Shown piece after piece: positions 17,135 to 25,724 of a stretch of 64,000 bases of DNA. The stretch comes from Roseibium album (GTDB taxonomy: Bacteria; Pseudomonadota; Alphaproteobacteria; Rhizobiales; Stappiaceae). Below the pieces are notes generated by a model. The model saw only the letters and a program-made list of their open reading frames with translations, was not told the DNA's origin and did not search any database. The number at the start of each line of letters is the position of its first letter. Within the stretch, counting starts at the first letter, position 1. The DNA is taken from NCBI GenBank assembly GCA_001404055.1, contig CXTY01000014.1, positions 124,001-188,000 of the forward strand, given 5' to 3'. The translations under genes and the position numbers were made by a program.

Positions 17135-19078
17135 TCAACTTTTCCGGCGGAACTTGAGGAGTTGGGAACGACCAGACTTAGTTGTCGCTTCAGAAGTTGG
17201 ACCTGTCTTCTCCATGTACATTTCCGGCACATCCAGCGTAAAGACGGAAATATCCGTACTGAGACCGCGTAATTGCCCGGTCCAGATCTCAGTGACCGGA
17301 TAGGATCTGGGCAATTGATCTGCAACTGACTGGCTCACGGCCAAACGCACTTTCTTGTCCTTCGCGACAGCTTCGACCCGGCTTGCCGTGTTCACAGTTG
17401 TTCCCATGACAGTAAACGACCGTCGATGTTCGCCGCCGATATCCCCAACCAGGACGGGCCCGGCATTGAGTGCAATTCTTAAGTCCAGTGCATGCTGACC
17501 GGTAATTTCCCTTATTCTTTCAAGCAAACCGACAATATCAATGGCCGCGTCCACCGCGGCTTGCTCTGGCCTTTCAACGCTGTTTGGCGCATTCCAGACT
17601 GCCATGATCGCGTCACCGATGTATTTGTCGATATATCCGTGGTGAGACGTGATCGCCTGACCGATTGCATCAAAACAGGAATTGACCACGCGAACGACAT
17701 CCTGGTCGGCAAGTTTTTCGGACATTTTTGTAAAGCCGACGATGTCGATAAAGGCAACGACAACATGACGGGTCTCGCCGCCGAGCTCCGGCAGCTGTTC
17801 TGACTGCGCCATCTGCTTGATGACGTCTTTTGCAAGATAGTGCCCGAACAATCTGACCAGCGTGCGCTGTCTGCGCTGCAAAATCCCGACCTTGCTCACG
17901 GAGGCAACAACCATCGCGCTTACGCACGATACCGGCATGACACCAGGGGCTAACAAAACGCCGAGTTCGAGGCCGATCAATGTGAAGCCGAGACCAGCCA
18001 AGACACCGAAAAAGGCAATAAGTGGCAAAGCGATGAGCGGCAAATAAAGTCCGGCCAACGCGCCTGCAACTGCAAAGGCGAACGCCAGAGCAGGCAAACT
18101 GCCTGGAGGTGGTTCGATGGCAATTCGTTCCGACAGCGCAGAGCCAATGAATTCCGCCAAGACAAGGACCCCTGCGGTATCAAGCAGGGGAACAGGAGGC
18201 CTGCCACTTGCACCGGTTTCTGCGTTTTCTGCTGGCGTGTGAGGCAAGAACCGGTCGGAAAACCGGTGTTCATCTTCGTAAGGCAGCAAACCACCGAACA
18301 TTACAACCCGCCCCTTCACAAAGCGGCCCAGGTCGGCCCTGCCCTCCTCGGTTTCCAACATTTCCAAAACGTCGATCAAGGAAAGATAAGGCAAGGATGT
18401 TGCTAGTCTTGACGAAGGTATGGGTGTGTAATTTTCAGAGACCGTTGCGCCTGCTGCATCCAGCAAAGCATCGATGAGATAGGGAGATTGAGCGAGTGGT
18501 GTGCTCGGCGCGTGCCAGCGCACGACGCCATCACTGTCCGGTACAACCTGAACAGACCGCACGCCGCTCGCTCCAGCTGCGCCAGAGAAACTCCGGTGAG
18601 GAACACCAACCTCGGTGTGGGCAACAAATATCTTGCCCCTGTTTTGAAACAAGAACCGTTTGAAGGGCTGGTCGTAATTCAGCAGCCGCTTTTCGCCGGA
18701 GCTGGGGTCGACAAATGTGTCAGCGCTATAGGCAAAAACAAAATCAAAGCCCAGCGCAACTGCACCAGCATCCAATACTGCCTGCCCGGCTTCGGCCAGA
18801 ACTGGTGTCATCAGTACGCGGGGGACGGAAGATAGTCGCTCAGAGTCCAATGATCTCTGGTCCAGACCAATAACTGCAACGGGAGACGTCGCAGTTTCCT
18901 GCGGTCCCTTCACGATGGCCCGGATCTGAAAGAGCTGGTCTGTTACCCAGCCTTCCCAGATGGCCTTTTTCGCAGATAAGCCGATGACGGTGCCTGCAAG
19001 TATTGCGACAAACGCAATGAGTAGAACAAGCTGTTTTTTGCCAAGGGCTGCATCTGCAAACGGCCCGCTTGATGTCAT
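17135..19078 (-). CDS. CHASE2-domain adenylate/guanylate cyclase receptor
   Basis: 647-residue membrane sensor. One N-terminal membrane segment (about 17-36) is followed by an extracytoplasmic CHASE2 domain (about 40-320), then closely spaced membrane helices (about 327-395) and a class III nucleotidyl cyclase domain (about 435-600). Catalytic residues are visible: metal Asp in FIDIVGFT (D444) and in YIDKYIGDA (D489), a purine-binding Lys in the same block (K485), and VNTASR (N563, R567). The Lys favours ATP, hence cAMP. The start overlaps the preceding small exported-protein gene by ATGA, suggesting that protein and receptor work together. The ligand is unknown. A fused cyclase beside T6SS genes is uncommon. 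Confidence 0.9.
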   Translation of the reverse strand: MTSSGPFADAALGKKQLVLLIAFVAILAGTVIGLSAKKAIWEGWVTDQLFQIRAIVKGPQETATSPVAVIGLDQRSLDSERLSSVPRVLMTPVLAEAGQAVLDAGAVALGFDFVFAYSADTFVDPSSGEKRLLNYDQPFKRFLFQNRGKIFVAHTEVGVPHRSFSGAAGASGVRSVQVVPDSDGVVRWHAPSTPLAQSPYLIDALLDAAGATVSENYTPIPSSRLATSLPYLSLIDVLEMLETEEGRADLGRFVKGRVVMFGGLLPYEDEHRFSDRFLPHTPAENAETGASGRPPVPLLDTAGVLVLAEFIGSALSERIAIEPPPGSLPALAFAFAVAGALAGLYLPLIALPLIAFFGVLAGLGFTLIGLELGVLLAPGVMPVSCVSAMVVASVSKVGILQRRQRTLVRLFGHYLAKDVIKQMAQSEQLPELGGETRHVVVAFIDIVGFTKMSEKLADQDVVRVVNSCFDAIGQAITSHHGYIDKYIGDAIMAVWNAPNSVERPEQAAVDAAIDIVGLLERIREITGQHALDLRIALNAGPVLVGDIGGEHRRSFTVMGTTVNTASRVEAVAKDKKVRLAVSQSVADQLPRSYPVTEIWTGQLRGLSTDISVFTLDVPEMYMEKTGPTSEATTKSGRSQLLKFRRKS

Positions 19079-19761
19079 TTCACGATGACAACCGCAGTTT
19101 TGCGACCGACTTTAATCGGATCGATGGTGAACTTACGCATCACAACACCAAAGTCTGGTGCCTTGCCTTGCAAAAACAACTCGACATCAACGGCTTCATC
19201 ATCATCTTCACGAGCTGGCATGTCCGTCAGAATGTTGTCCATCACGTCAAACCGTTTTGGCGCACCACCCTCAAATGAAACAAAAACCGTGTCGTACTGG
19301 CTGCGTAGATCATCGTCGAAGCGAAGCATCAAGGCGGCAGCTTTCTTGTCCGAGAGACTAAGGCCACGCAACGTGACGGTTAGCCCCTTGGCCGCGGAAT
19401 CGGTATTTGCATCAGCATCAGCCTTCAGGCAATTGCCAGCGCGCAAAACCTTTTCTTCGCCGCCTTCATGCACATACCCAGAGGACGCAACAGTGATGAT
19501 ACCGGACTTGACGCGCACTTCCTGGCAAGCGGCATAGTCGAGCAAATCGATGTGCCCATCCGGGCCAAGATCAACGACATCTCCAGGCAACAACTCTGTA
19601 AAAGCCGAAACCTCGATTCCTTCTGATTTATCCAGGATCAGCGCTACAGGTTCGGCAAATGCAGCGCTTGAGAGTGTCGTTACACCCATTGTCAACGCGG
19701 TAGCTATTCCTGTGGTCTTCAAACATCGCCGTACACGGGCGCATGCAAGCGAATGTGTCAT
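19075..19761 (-). CDS. exported FecR-like protein of unknown function
   Basis: 228 residues with a clear signal peptide (basic n-region, hydrophobic 18-34, cleavage after AFA at 36). The mature part starts with a segment resembling FecR-type beta modules: EVSAFTELLPGDVVDLGPDGHIDLLDY, then a Cys-containing EVRVKSGIITVASSGYVHEG. The second half (about 130-228) is acidic and unrecognised. It is coupled by ATGA to the CHASE2 receptor, so it may supply or present the signal to that receptor. AGGAG lies 7 nt before ATG 19761. FecR similarity is by pattern only and should be treated as weak. Confidence 0.6.
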   Translation of the reverse strand: MTHSLACARVRRCLKTTGIATALTMGVTTLSSAAFAEPVALILDKSEGIEVSAFTELLPGDVVDLGPDGHIDLLDYAACQEVRVKSGIITVASSGYVHEGGEEKVLRAGNCLKADADANTDSAAKGLTVTLRGLSLSDKKAAALMLRFDDDLRSQYDTVFVSFEGGAPKRFDVMDNILTDMPAREDDDEAVDVELFLQGKAPDFGVVMRKFTIDPIKVGRKTAVVIVK

Positions 19762-19857
19762 GACGGTCTCCTAAGTCTTTGGTCCAGCAGCGACAGGAAC
19801 TCATTCGCGCCCAGCGCTGTCTCTATAGCCTAATTCTATCAGAGGACGGCGATATGA

Positions 19858-19875
19858 GTGTGGCCATGGTCACAC
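19858..19875. promoter_or_regulatory. candidate operator upstream of the exported protein-CHASE2-M23 genes
   Basis: GTGTGGCCATGGTCACAC is an 18-bp palindrome with one mismatched pair, about 97 nt upstream of the exported-protein start in the 169-bp gap after the caspase gene. It suggests separate control of the downstream three genes. No regulator consensus was recognised. Confidence 0.35.
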
Positions 19876-19930
19876 ATAAGAGCTTTATACCGCAATAGGA
19901 TACATGAGAACCCGCCTGCAAGGTACGTGT

Positions 19931-21559
19931 CTATCCGGCTGGCTCTGTATAGACCCCTGTTATCCCAACACCATCTGCAGAGTTTCGAATCAACTTCAGC
20001 AGACTTTTGGTGAGGTTCTCGTCCAGCGGTTGACCATCCAGCGCAGCAAGCACGCCTACAAGTTTTGGCATGGGTTCAGAAGACTGAACCATTACAATAT
20101 GATCTGCTCCAAACGGGAGGGCTGCGCGAAGGTTCAACGTGTAGGATTTATTCGCGACTAAAGTGGTGTCCTTGCCTAGCGGATCAGCCTTCTTGTCGGG
20201 AGCAAGCAACCGAAGTGTGCCATCTGCTTCCAGCGCAAAAACAGACATGTATCCGTCTTGTTCAGACGTCAGCCCCACCCTGAGAGGCGAACCTTCCGGG
20301 ATATGGCCAACAGCGGGACGCAATGTCCCTTCGATAGGCTGAAGATCGCGGGATAGTTCATAGAGATCAGAGAGGAACACCCATTTCGTCACAACGTCCG
20401 ACAGACGATCAGCATCTCGGGCTTCCCTTCTCAGCACGACGTCGCCAAACTTTGTCAGAACGTCTCCTGCCTCGACATCCCAGTAGAGATCAGAGCTACC
20501 GGTTCCCGTAACACTCAGCCTTCCTTTATGGCGTTGTGAAAGCTTGTTCAAGACAGGTACTGCGGCATCGGTGCTCGCAGACAGGGTTAGCTTGCCCGTA
20601 TCGCTATTGAAAATGTCGTCGTTAACACGCGGGAGCACTGCAGAACGTGTCTCACCGCCGATACTCAGGCTTGGGGTTTGCCGTCCTTCGGTGGCTACCC
20701 TCACCGTTTCCTTCAGAAATCGGCTCAGCTCCGCCATCGAAATCCCACCATCCCGGTCCAGATCTGCACGTCCTTCTACGCCGCGTGCGAAGGACCAGCT
20801 CAGGGCACCTCTTGGTTCACCTGCAATAATCAACTCAGGGATCACCTGCCCATCGACTGTCGCACCTACATAAACGACATTTGGCAGCTGCTGCAGATCC
20901 TCTTCTTTTCCCTTCGAACTCACCAGCACCGAATGAGGAGCCCGTGTGCGCAAGACGTCGTTCTCAAAGGGAGGTAATCCAACCAACCTGGTACCCAGCC
21001 TCTTGATGCGTGGATCAACGGACCTTGTCATCGTACCGGAATGGCAACTGTCCGCCAGGATAAGCACGCTGCGTTCACCTGCCGCTCTCAGCATCGCCGC
21101 AATATCGTCATCACGCAGCCGTTCACCATTTCCGGGTGCGGAAACATCAAAGCCTGCCAACAGAAAGACTTCATCAAATCCGTCTTCTTCCGATCCCTCG
21201 ACCCATTCGCGTTCCTGAGCGCCGTGACCAGCGTAGGACAAAACAAGAACATCATCAGATTCAGATCGGGCGATCAGATCCTGCCATGCGTTGAGGACAC
21301 CTTCTCTCGAGGCCTCCCCATCATATAGAGTAGTCAGATCCTGAACACCCGCCGCCTCCAAGGTGGAGGCGATGTCTCTTGCATCATTAACAGCGCCATT
21401 TAATGGCGACACGTGCTGATAGGCATCAATGCCAATCACCAGCGCGCGCCATTCTCCTGCGACCGCCGAAACTGACAAGGAGAACAAGCACAAGACCGCG
21501 CCAAGAATACAGGATTGGGCCGCGCGCACGGTATTGCTATGCTTCGACAATCTATTCAT
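19931..21559 (-). CDS. exported caspase-like (C14) protein with EF-hand loop and DUF4384
   Basis: 542 residues. A signal peptide (about 1-34) leads to a caspase/metacaspase fold with both catalytic residues: His112 in SYAGHGAQE and Cys172 in ADSCHSG. Residues 266-277 (DLDRDGGISMAE) match an EF-hand calcium loop, so calcium control is possible. The C-terminal part (about 420-510) reads like DUF4384: GSPLRVGLTSEQDGYMSVF, then LLAPDK and a final HIVMVQSSEP strand. The protein should act in the periplasm or envelope. It follows the Gly-rich lipoprotein by 22 nt. Its substrate is unknown; together with the larger caspase gene it forms a pair. Confidence 0.85.
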   Translation of the reverse strand: MNRLSKHSNTVRAAQSCILGAVLCLFSLSVSAVAGEWRALVIGIDAYQHVSPLNGAVNDARDIASTLEAAGVQDLTTLYDGEASREGVLNAWQDLIARSESDDVLVLSYAGHGAQEREWVEGSEEDGFDEVFLLAGFDVSAPGNGERLRDDDIAAMLRAAGERSVLILADSCHSGTMTRSVDPRIKRLGTRLVGLPPFENDVLRTRAPHSVLVSSKGKEEDLQQLPNVVYVGATVDGQVIPELIIAGEPRGALSWSFARGVEGRADLDRDGGISMAELSRFLKETVRVATEGRQTPSLSIGGETRSAVLPRVNDDIFNSDTGKLTLSASTDAAVPVLNKLSQRHKGRLSVTGTGSSDLYWDVEAGDVLTKFGDVVLRREARDADRLSDVVTKWVFLSDLYELSRDLQPIEGTLRPAVGHIPEGSPLRVGLTSEQDGYMSVFALEADGTLRLLAPDKKADPLGKDTTLVANKSYTLNLRAALPFGADHIVMVQSSEPMPKLVGVLAALDGQPLDENLTKSLLKLIRNSADGVGITGVYTEPAG

Positions 21560-21581
21560 GGCGAATTGCTCTCAGTATCGC

Positions 21582-21845
21582 TTAGCCCCAGGAGCCGCCG
21601 CCGCCGCCACCTGGACTGTCGTTGCCACCGCCGCCGCTGTCGTTGCCACCTCCGCTGTCATTGCCGCCACCATTATCGCTACCGTTGGAACTAGGATCAT
21701 TAATCGGATCCACTGGTAGCGCTGCTGCGGGTTGAGTTTTGGTTTTTGCTGCCGGTGTTGTTTGGGTGGCTGTTTGCGTCTGGCATCCAGCCAACAGCAA
21801 AGCCAAAACACCGGCGACCGGCAAAACGAATTTCAATGAAATCAT
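21582..21845 (-). CDS. small Gly/Asn/Asp/Ser-rich lipoprotein
   Basis: 87 residues. A signal sequence ends in a lipobox (LLAGC, Cys at 21). The mature chain is Thr/Gln/Ala-rich, then low-complexity repeats of the type GGGNDS from about 56 to the end, finishing in a glycine tract. No outer-membrane retention signal is seen beyond a neutral QTQ at +2. It sits between the two caspase-like genes (18 nt and 22 nt gaps), so it is almost surely co-expressed with them. It could be a tether, a calcium-binding linker or a caspase substrate; nothing in the sequence decides this. Confidence 0.8.
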   Translation of the reverse strand: MISLKFVLPVAGVLALLLAGCQTQTATQTTPAAKTKTQPAAALPVDPINDPSSNGSDNGGGNDSGGGNDSGGGGNDSPGGGGGGSWG

Positions 21846-21863
21846 GAGTTCTCTCCTTACCCC

Positions 21864-24575
21864 TTAAAACAGATCGTAACGCGGACGGTTCTGTTCCCAC
21901 TGGTGTTTCACCAATGCAATTAGTGCTGCGTCCCCTTGCACGGAATCGCGACCGGAGGACTGAAAGAAATTAGCAAGTGCTTGCCGTGTTTTACGACCAG
22001 GTTGGCCGTCGACAGGCCCCGGTTCAAATCCCAGATCAGTCAGGGCTTGCTGCACCACTTTGGCCTTTATCGCTTTCGCTGTTTTTCCTAGGCCGTCTTT
22101 CGCTTTTTCAGCTGCCTGAGATGATGGGTCTACAGCAACAGCCATCGCCAACATTCTTGCGCGGTCACGACCGGCAGCCTCTCCTGATTGCTTTCCGAGC
22201 ATGAATGCAGTGTTGTATGCGCCCCAGGCATCGCCCCGCTGAGCACTTTCACGGAACCATTTGGTAGCTTCTTCGGGGCTTTTCTCAACACCATTGCCAT
22301 TGAAATAAAGCAATCCTATCGCAGTACCTGCAGCCGGATGGCCACCGTCATGCGCCTTCCTGAACCATCCAAGCGCAGCTTCATAGTCTTTGGGTACGCC
22401 CCTGCCATCCCTGTACAGAGTACCCATGTTCAAGAAACCATAGATGTCATTTCGCGCAGCTGAACGATTATAGTAGTAGACAGCCCTGTCGGTGTTCTCG
22501 GCAACATGGTCACCATTCAGGTAGAAGCCGCCTATCGCGTTGTAGGAAAAGGTGTGCCCCGCTTCTACAGACTGAAGAAGTTTTTCAAGACCGGACGTTT
22601 CGTTCTTTGACGTTCCTTCACCCTTGATTTCTGCCATACCGAGTGAGTGAAGCGCATAGGCATCGCCGCGTTCGGCGGCTTTCTGGTAAAGCTCAACTGC
22701 CTTTTCTCGGTCCCGGTCAATACCAGCACCCAGATAGTACATGCGCCCCAGGACTTGACCTGCCCTTACATGACCCATCTGGTTCGCTTTTCCGAAAAAC
22801 TCGATTGTCCGCTCAAGGTCGCCAGAAGCGAACGAACCGCGGCCACGTTGAAATACAAACCTTCCAATCGCAGGATATTGCGCCATGGCTTCTGCGCAGG
22901 CCTTATCAACCGCAACCGGATCAAGATCATTGGCCAGACGGCCTTCGGTCACTGCCTGAAGATCAAAGGGTTGCGTCGCCAATTGATCGCATTGCGTCAC
23001 GCGTGGCTGTACGATCTGGGCGATTGTTTCGGCAGGCACATCTGAATTGGCAGGCAATTCCAGTGAAAACTGTCTCGCTTCCTGCTCGCTGCCGATCTGG
23101 GGACGAACTGTTAGCGATGCAAGCGCAGCGATTGGAAAGCGATCGCCTTCCCGGAGAAGACGGCCATCAGAAGAAAGTTGCAGGTCACTGTCAACTGAGC
23201 GAATCTTGACCCAGGCACTGGATGCCGGAAGACCTTCTGCGGGTGCTTTGGGATAGACGGCAACCGGTCCAACGCCGATGTCTGCTTCTACTACTCCTGT
23301 CGCAGCCTCCGACAGCCAGGCTCGCAACTGATCCAGTTGCCTGTTTTGGTCTTCGGCTGAAGTATCTTCAGGAACCGGTGTTGAAGACTGGGCAATTGTT
23401 ACGGAGGCAATGGCTGAAACTGTGCCGCCCCACTGATCTTTTACTTCGTATCCAATCAGTTCAACATCACCTGCGCTTGAACTGGTCGGTACAAATTCAA
23501 GGCTGGCAAGCTCGCTTGCCTTTATCACATCCCCTTCAGAAACAGATTCTCCTCCAGGGAGCCTCAACTCCCCCTTTTCAGGAGAGAGGTTCAAAGTCAC
23601 TTGCAAAGAACCGCCTTCGGGCTGAACGGGCTCTGGGATAGAAAGAGCAAACGTTTCACTATCGATCGGCACACTTACCCGGTGATGCGCCGTAACGATC
23701 GGCTCGGGTTTTGGCGGCACAAAGTAGAAATTGGTTACAAGCGTAGAATCTTCATAAGGGATTTGCTGACCACCGGTTTTCCGCACGACTTCATCGCGAA
23801 CCCGTGTCATGAGATCCTTGATCTCAAGCGACGGGTGAAGTGCGTTGCTGACGACCGACGATGTAAATGGGCTCATCGGGCCTTCGCCGTCGAAAGCCAC
23901 CTGACCAGGCCGCGTTGCGTAGGAAATAAAGGCACCCAGCTTGTTCGGGATGCGCCTCAAACCTCTTGTCTTTCCAAGAGAATATTCCTGTTCGCCCCAA
24001 AACAAACTGCCAATTTCAAAAGGATTATCGCGACAGGCGTCAAGCATGACGATCTGCAAACTCGATGCCGCTTTCATGTAATCCAGGAGGTGCGAGACCT
24101 TCAGACTTTCAAATTCAAGGTCATACTGAGAGCTCAGTTTTGCATCGATTGGTAAAATGAAATTTGCTTCACCAACCTGTAGAGCATGGCCTGAATAGTA
24201 GAAAAGAGCCGTGTCACCTTCATTGAGTTCACGCAGGAATCGCCTGACAACCTGCTCCAGATCCTTCTTCGTCAGGTTGAGACCCACAGTAACGTCGAAA
24301 TCCGACTCTTGAAGAACCCGTGTTATTTCTTTGGTATCGTTCAGCGGGTTTTCCAGGGGTTCAACATACTTGTAGTCCTGGTTTCCAATAACGAGTGCCA
24401 CCCGACGACCTTCATCAGTCGTTGCCGCCAAACTGGCCCCACCGGCACAGCTTATTCCAAGTGGCAGACTGACGAGACCGACCTGCAGGAAACGCCGTAA
24501 CCGTCTCGCGACCGGTTTTGAAACCGCATCGCGTGCCAAGTGTGGAAACACGGGTATAACATCCTGTTTTTGCAT
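21864..24575 (-). CDS. caspase-like protein with cadherin-like, Sel1 and peptidoglycan-binding domains
   Basis: 903-residue multidomain protein. A basic N-terminus and hydrophobic stretch (about 30-50) suggest export or membrane anchoring. The caspase p20-like domain covers about 57-290 with His130 (YYSGHAL) and Cys181 (LDACRDNPF). Two similar beta modules follow (about 335-363 and 463-492) with the spacing seen in bacterial cadherin-like repeats. Sel1 repeats fill about 600-790 (for example GRMYYLGAGIDRDREKAVELYQ), and a C-terminal peptidoglycan-binding helix set at about 838-875 (QQALTDLGFEPGPVDGQPG). This links a cysteine peptidase to the wall. It is the first gene of the minus-strand set. 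Confidence 0.88.
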   Translation of the reverse strand: MQKQDVIPVFPHLARDAVSKPVARRLRRFLQVGLVSLPLGISCAGGASLAATTDEGRRVALVIGNQDYKYVEPLENPLNDTKEITRVLQESDFDVTVGLNLTKKDLEQVVRRFLRELNEGDTALFYYSGHALQVGEANFILPIDAKLSSQYDLEFESLKVSHLLDYMKAASSLQIVMLDACRDNPFEIGSLFWGEQEYSLGKTRGLRRIPNKLGAFISYATRPGQVAFDGEGPMSPFTSSVVSNALHPSLEIKDLMTRVRDEVVRKTGGQQIPYEDSTLVTNFYFVPPKPEPIVTAHHRVSVPIDSETFALSIPEPVQPEGGSLQVTLNLSPEKGELRLPGGESVSEGDVIKASELASLEFVPTSSSAGDVELIGYEVKDQWGGTVSAIASVTIAQSSTPVPEDTSAEDQNRQLDQLRAWLSEAATGVVEADIGVGPVAVYPKAPAEGLPASSAWVKIRSVDSDLQLSSDGRLLREGDRFPIAALASLTVRPQIGSEQEARQFSLELPANSDVPAETIAQIVQPRVTQCDQLATQPFDLQAVTEGRLANDLDPVAVDKACAEAMAQYPAIGRFVFQRGRGSFASGDLERTIEFFGKANQMGHVRAGQVLGRMYYLGAGIDRDREKAVELYQKAAERGDAYALHSLGMAEIKGEGTSKNETSGLEKLLQSVEAGHTFSYNAIGGFYLNGDHVAENTDRAVYYYNRSAARNDIYGFLNMGTLYRDGRGVPKDYEAALGWFRKAHDGGHPAAGTAIGLLYFNGNGVEKSPEEATKWFRESAQRGDAWGAYNTAFMLGKQSGEAAGRDRARMLAMAVAVDPSSQAAEKAKDGLGKTAKAIKAKVVQQALTDLGFEPGPVDGQPGRKTRQALANFFQSSGRDSVQGDAALIALVKHQWEQNRPRYDLF

Positions 24576-24866
24576 AACGACCTCAGTGCTCTAATCGCAC
24601 TACATTTTCGCGTCTGAGAAATATTCAGTCTGTGACAAAACACACATGCGGGCCGAACCCGCGTCAAATTCCCGTCATCAACTTGCAGAAAACTTCCCTA
24701 AAGTGATGCACACTTGGGGGCAGGACGCAAGCTGGATAGTTCCTGCAGGAACGGATCCGGGGACCTGCTGTCCGAAACCGGTTCGGAGTTGAAGGATTTC
24801 AATTCCAACCGAGTCGTTTTACGCTTGGCAGCCAGCCGACAAGCTCACCGCTATATTGGGATCCAG

Positions 24867-25718
24867 ATGTCAAATACTCTAACATTTCGCCATTTACGGG
24901 AAGACGAAATTCATATTCCCCTCAACATGGCCATGGAAGAAGGCTGGAACCCAGGACTTGAAGATGGGCCGGCTTTTCACGCTGCTGATCCAAGAGGCTT
25001 CTTCGCCGGAGAAATCGACGGGAAGCTTATCAACGTGATTTCGGCTGTGCGCTATGGAGAATCCTTCGGTTTCATCGGGCTCTATATCTGCAAACGCGAA
25101 CTCAGGACCAAGGGCTACGGTCACCAGATCTGGGACCATGCGATGAAGTATCTGGGTTCACGTTTATCAGGCCTGGATGCCGTCAACGAGCAGACCGCGA
25201 GCTATGCAGAGCATGGTTTCAATTCCATTTACCGGAATATCCGCAACACAGGCGTTTCCATGTGCGATACGCCCATGGATCCTCGCATATCCCCGCTTGG
25301 GCAGGGCATATTTGCCTCGATCGAGGACTACGACCGTCGTTTTTTTCCTGCCCCGCGCACAGAGTTCCTGAAACTCTGGACAGCGCCAATGCTTGAAACC
25401 CGCCGGGGCTTTGCCTTTGTGGAAGATGGAACGGTGAAAGGCTACGGCGTCATACGCAAATGCCATGAAGGCTTCAAGATCGGACCACTTTTTGCTGACA
25501 CCCCAGAAATTGCAGATACGCTTTTTCGGGCGCTCGCCGGCCAGGTGAAGGGTCAGACAGTCATACTGGATACCCCTGAGCCGAATGCAGCGGCTCTTAT
25601 GCTGGCAGAAAAATACGAGTTGTCGCCTGAATTTGAAACTCACCGAATGTACCGCGGTGCCGTACCAGACCTTCCGCTCGACCAGATGTATGGCATTACG
25701 ACATTTGAGTTGGGCTAG
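24867..25718 (+). CDS. GNAT-family N-acetyltransferase with YitH-like C-terminal domain
   Basis: 283 residues from ATG 24867; an upstream in-frame TTG at 24714 would add an unconvincing tail. The N-terminal GNAT domain (about 1-135) shows FRHLREDEI, then FFAGEIDGKLINVISAVRYGESFGFIGLYIC and the acetyl-CoA loop region RTKGYGHQIWDHA. The second half (about 150-283) matches the extra domain of YitH/HolE-type acetyltransferases (GYGVIRKCHEGFKIGPLFADTPEIA, then CoA-side ILDTPEPN). It probably acetylates a small amine; the substrate is unknown. It is divergent from the caspase gene and converges on the ornithine-cyclodeaminase-family gene 6 nt away. Confidence 0.85.
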   Translation: MSNTLTFRHLREDEIHIPLNMAMEEGWNPGLEDGPAFHAADPRGFFAGEIDGKLINVISAVRYGESFGFIGLYICKRELRTKGYGHQIWDHAMKYLGSRLSGLDAVNEQTASYAEHGFNSIYRNIRNTGVSMCDTPMDPRISPLGQGIFASIEDYDRRFFPAPRTEFLKLWTAPMLETRRGFAFVEDGTVKGYGVIRKCHEGFKIGPLFADTPEIADTLFRALAGQVKGQTVILDTPEPNAAALMLAEKYELSPEFETHRMYRGAVPDLPLDQMYGITTFELG

Positions 25719-25724
25719 CCTGAT

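Noticed and set aside
24714-24866. N-terminal extension of the GNAT gene from a TTG at 24714
   Set aside because: The added residues do not resemble the family and ATG 24867 begins exactly at the GNAT fold.
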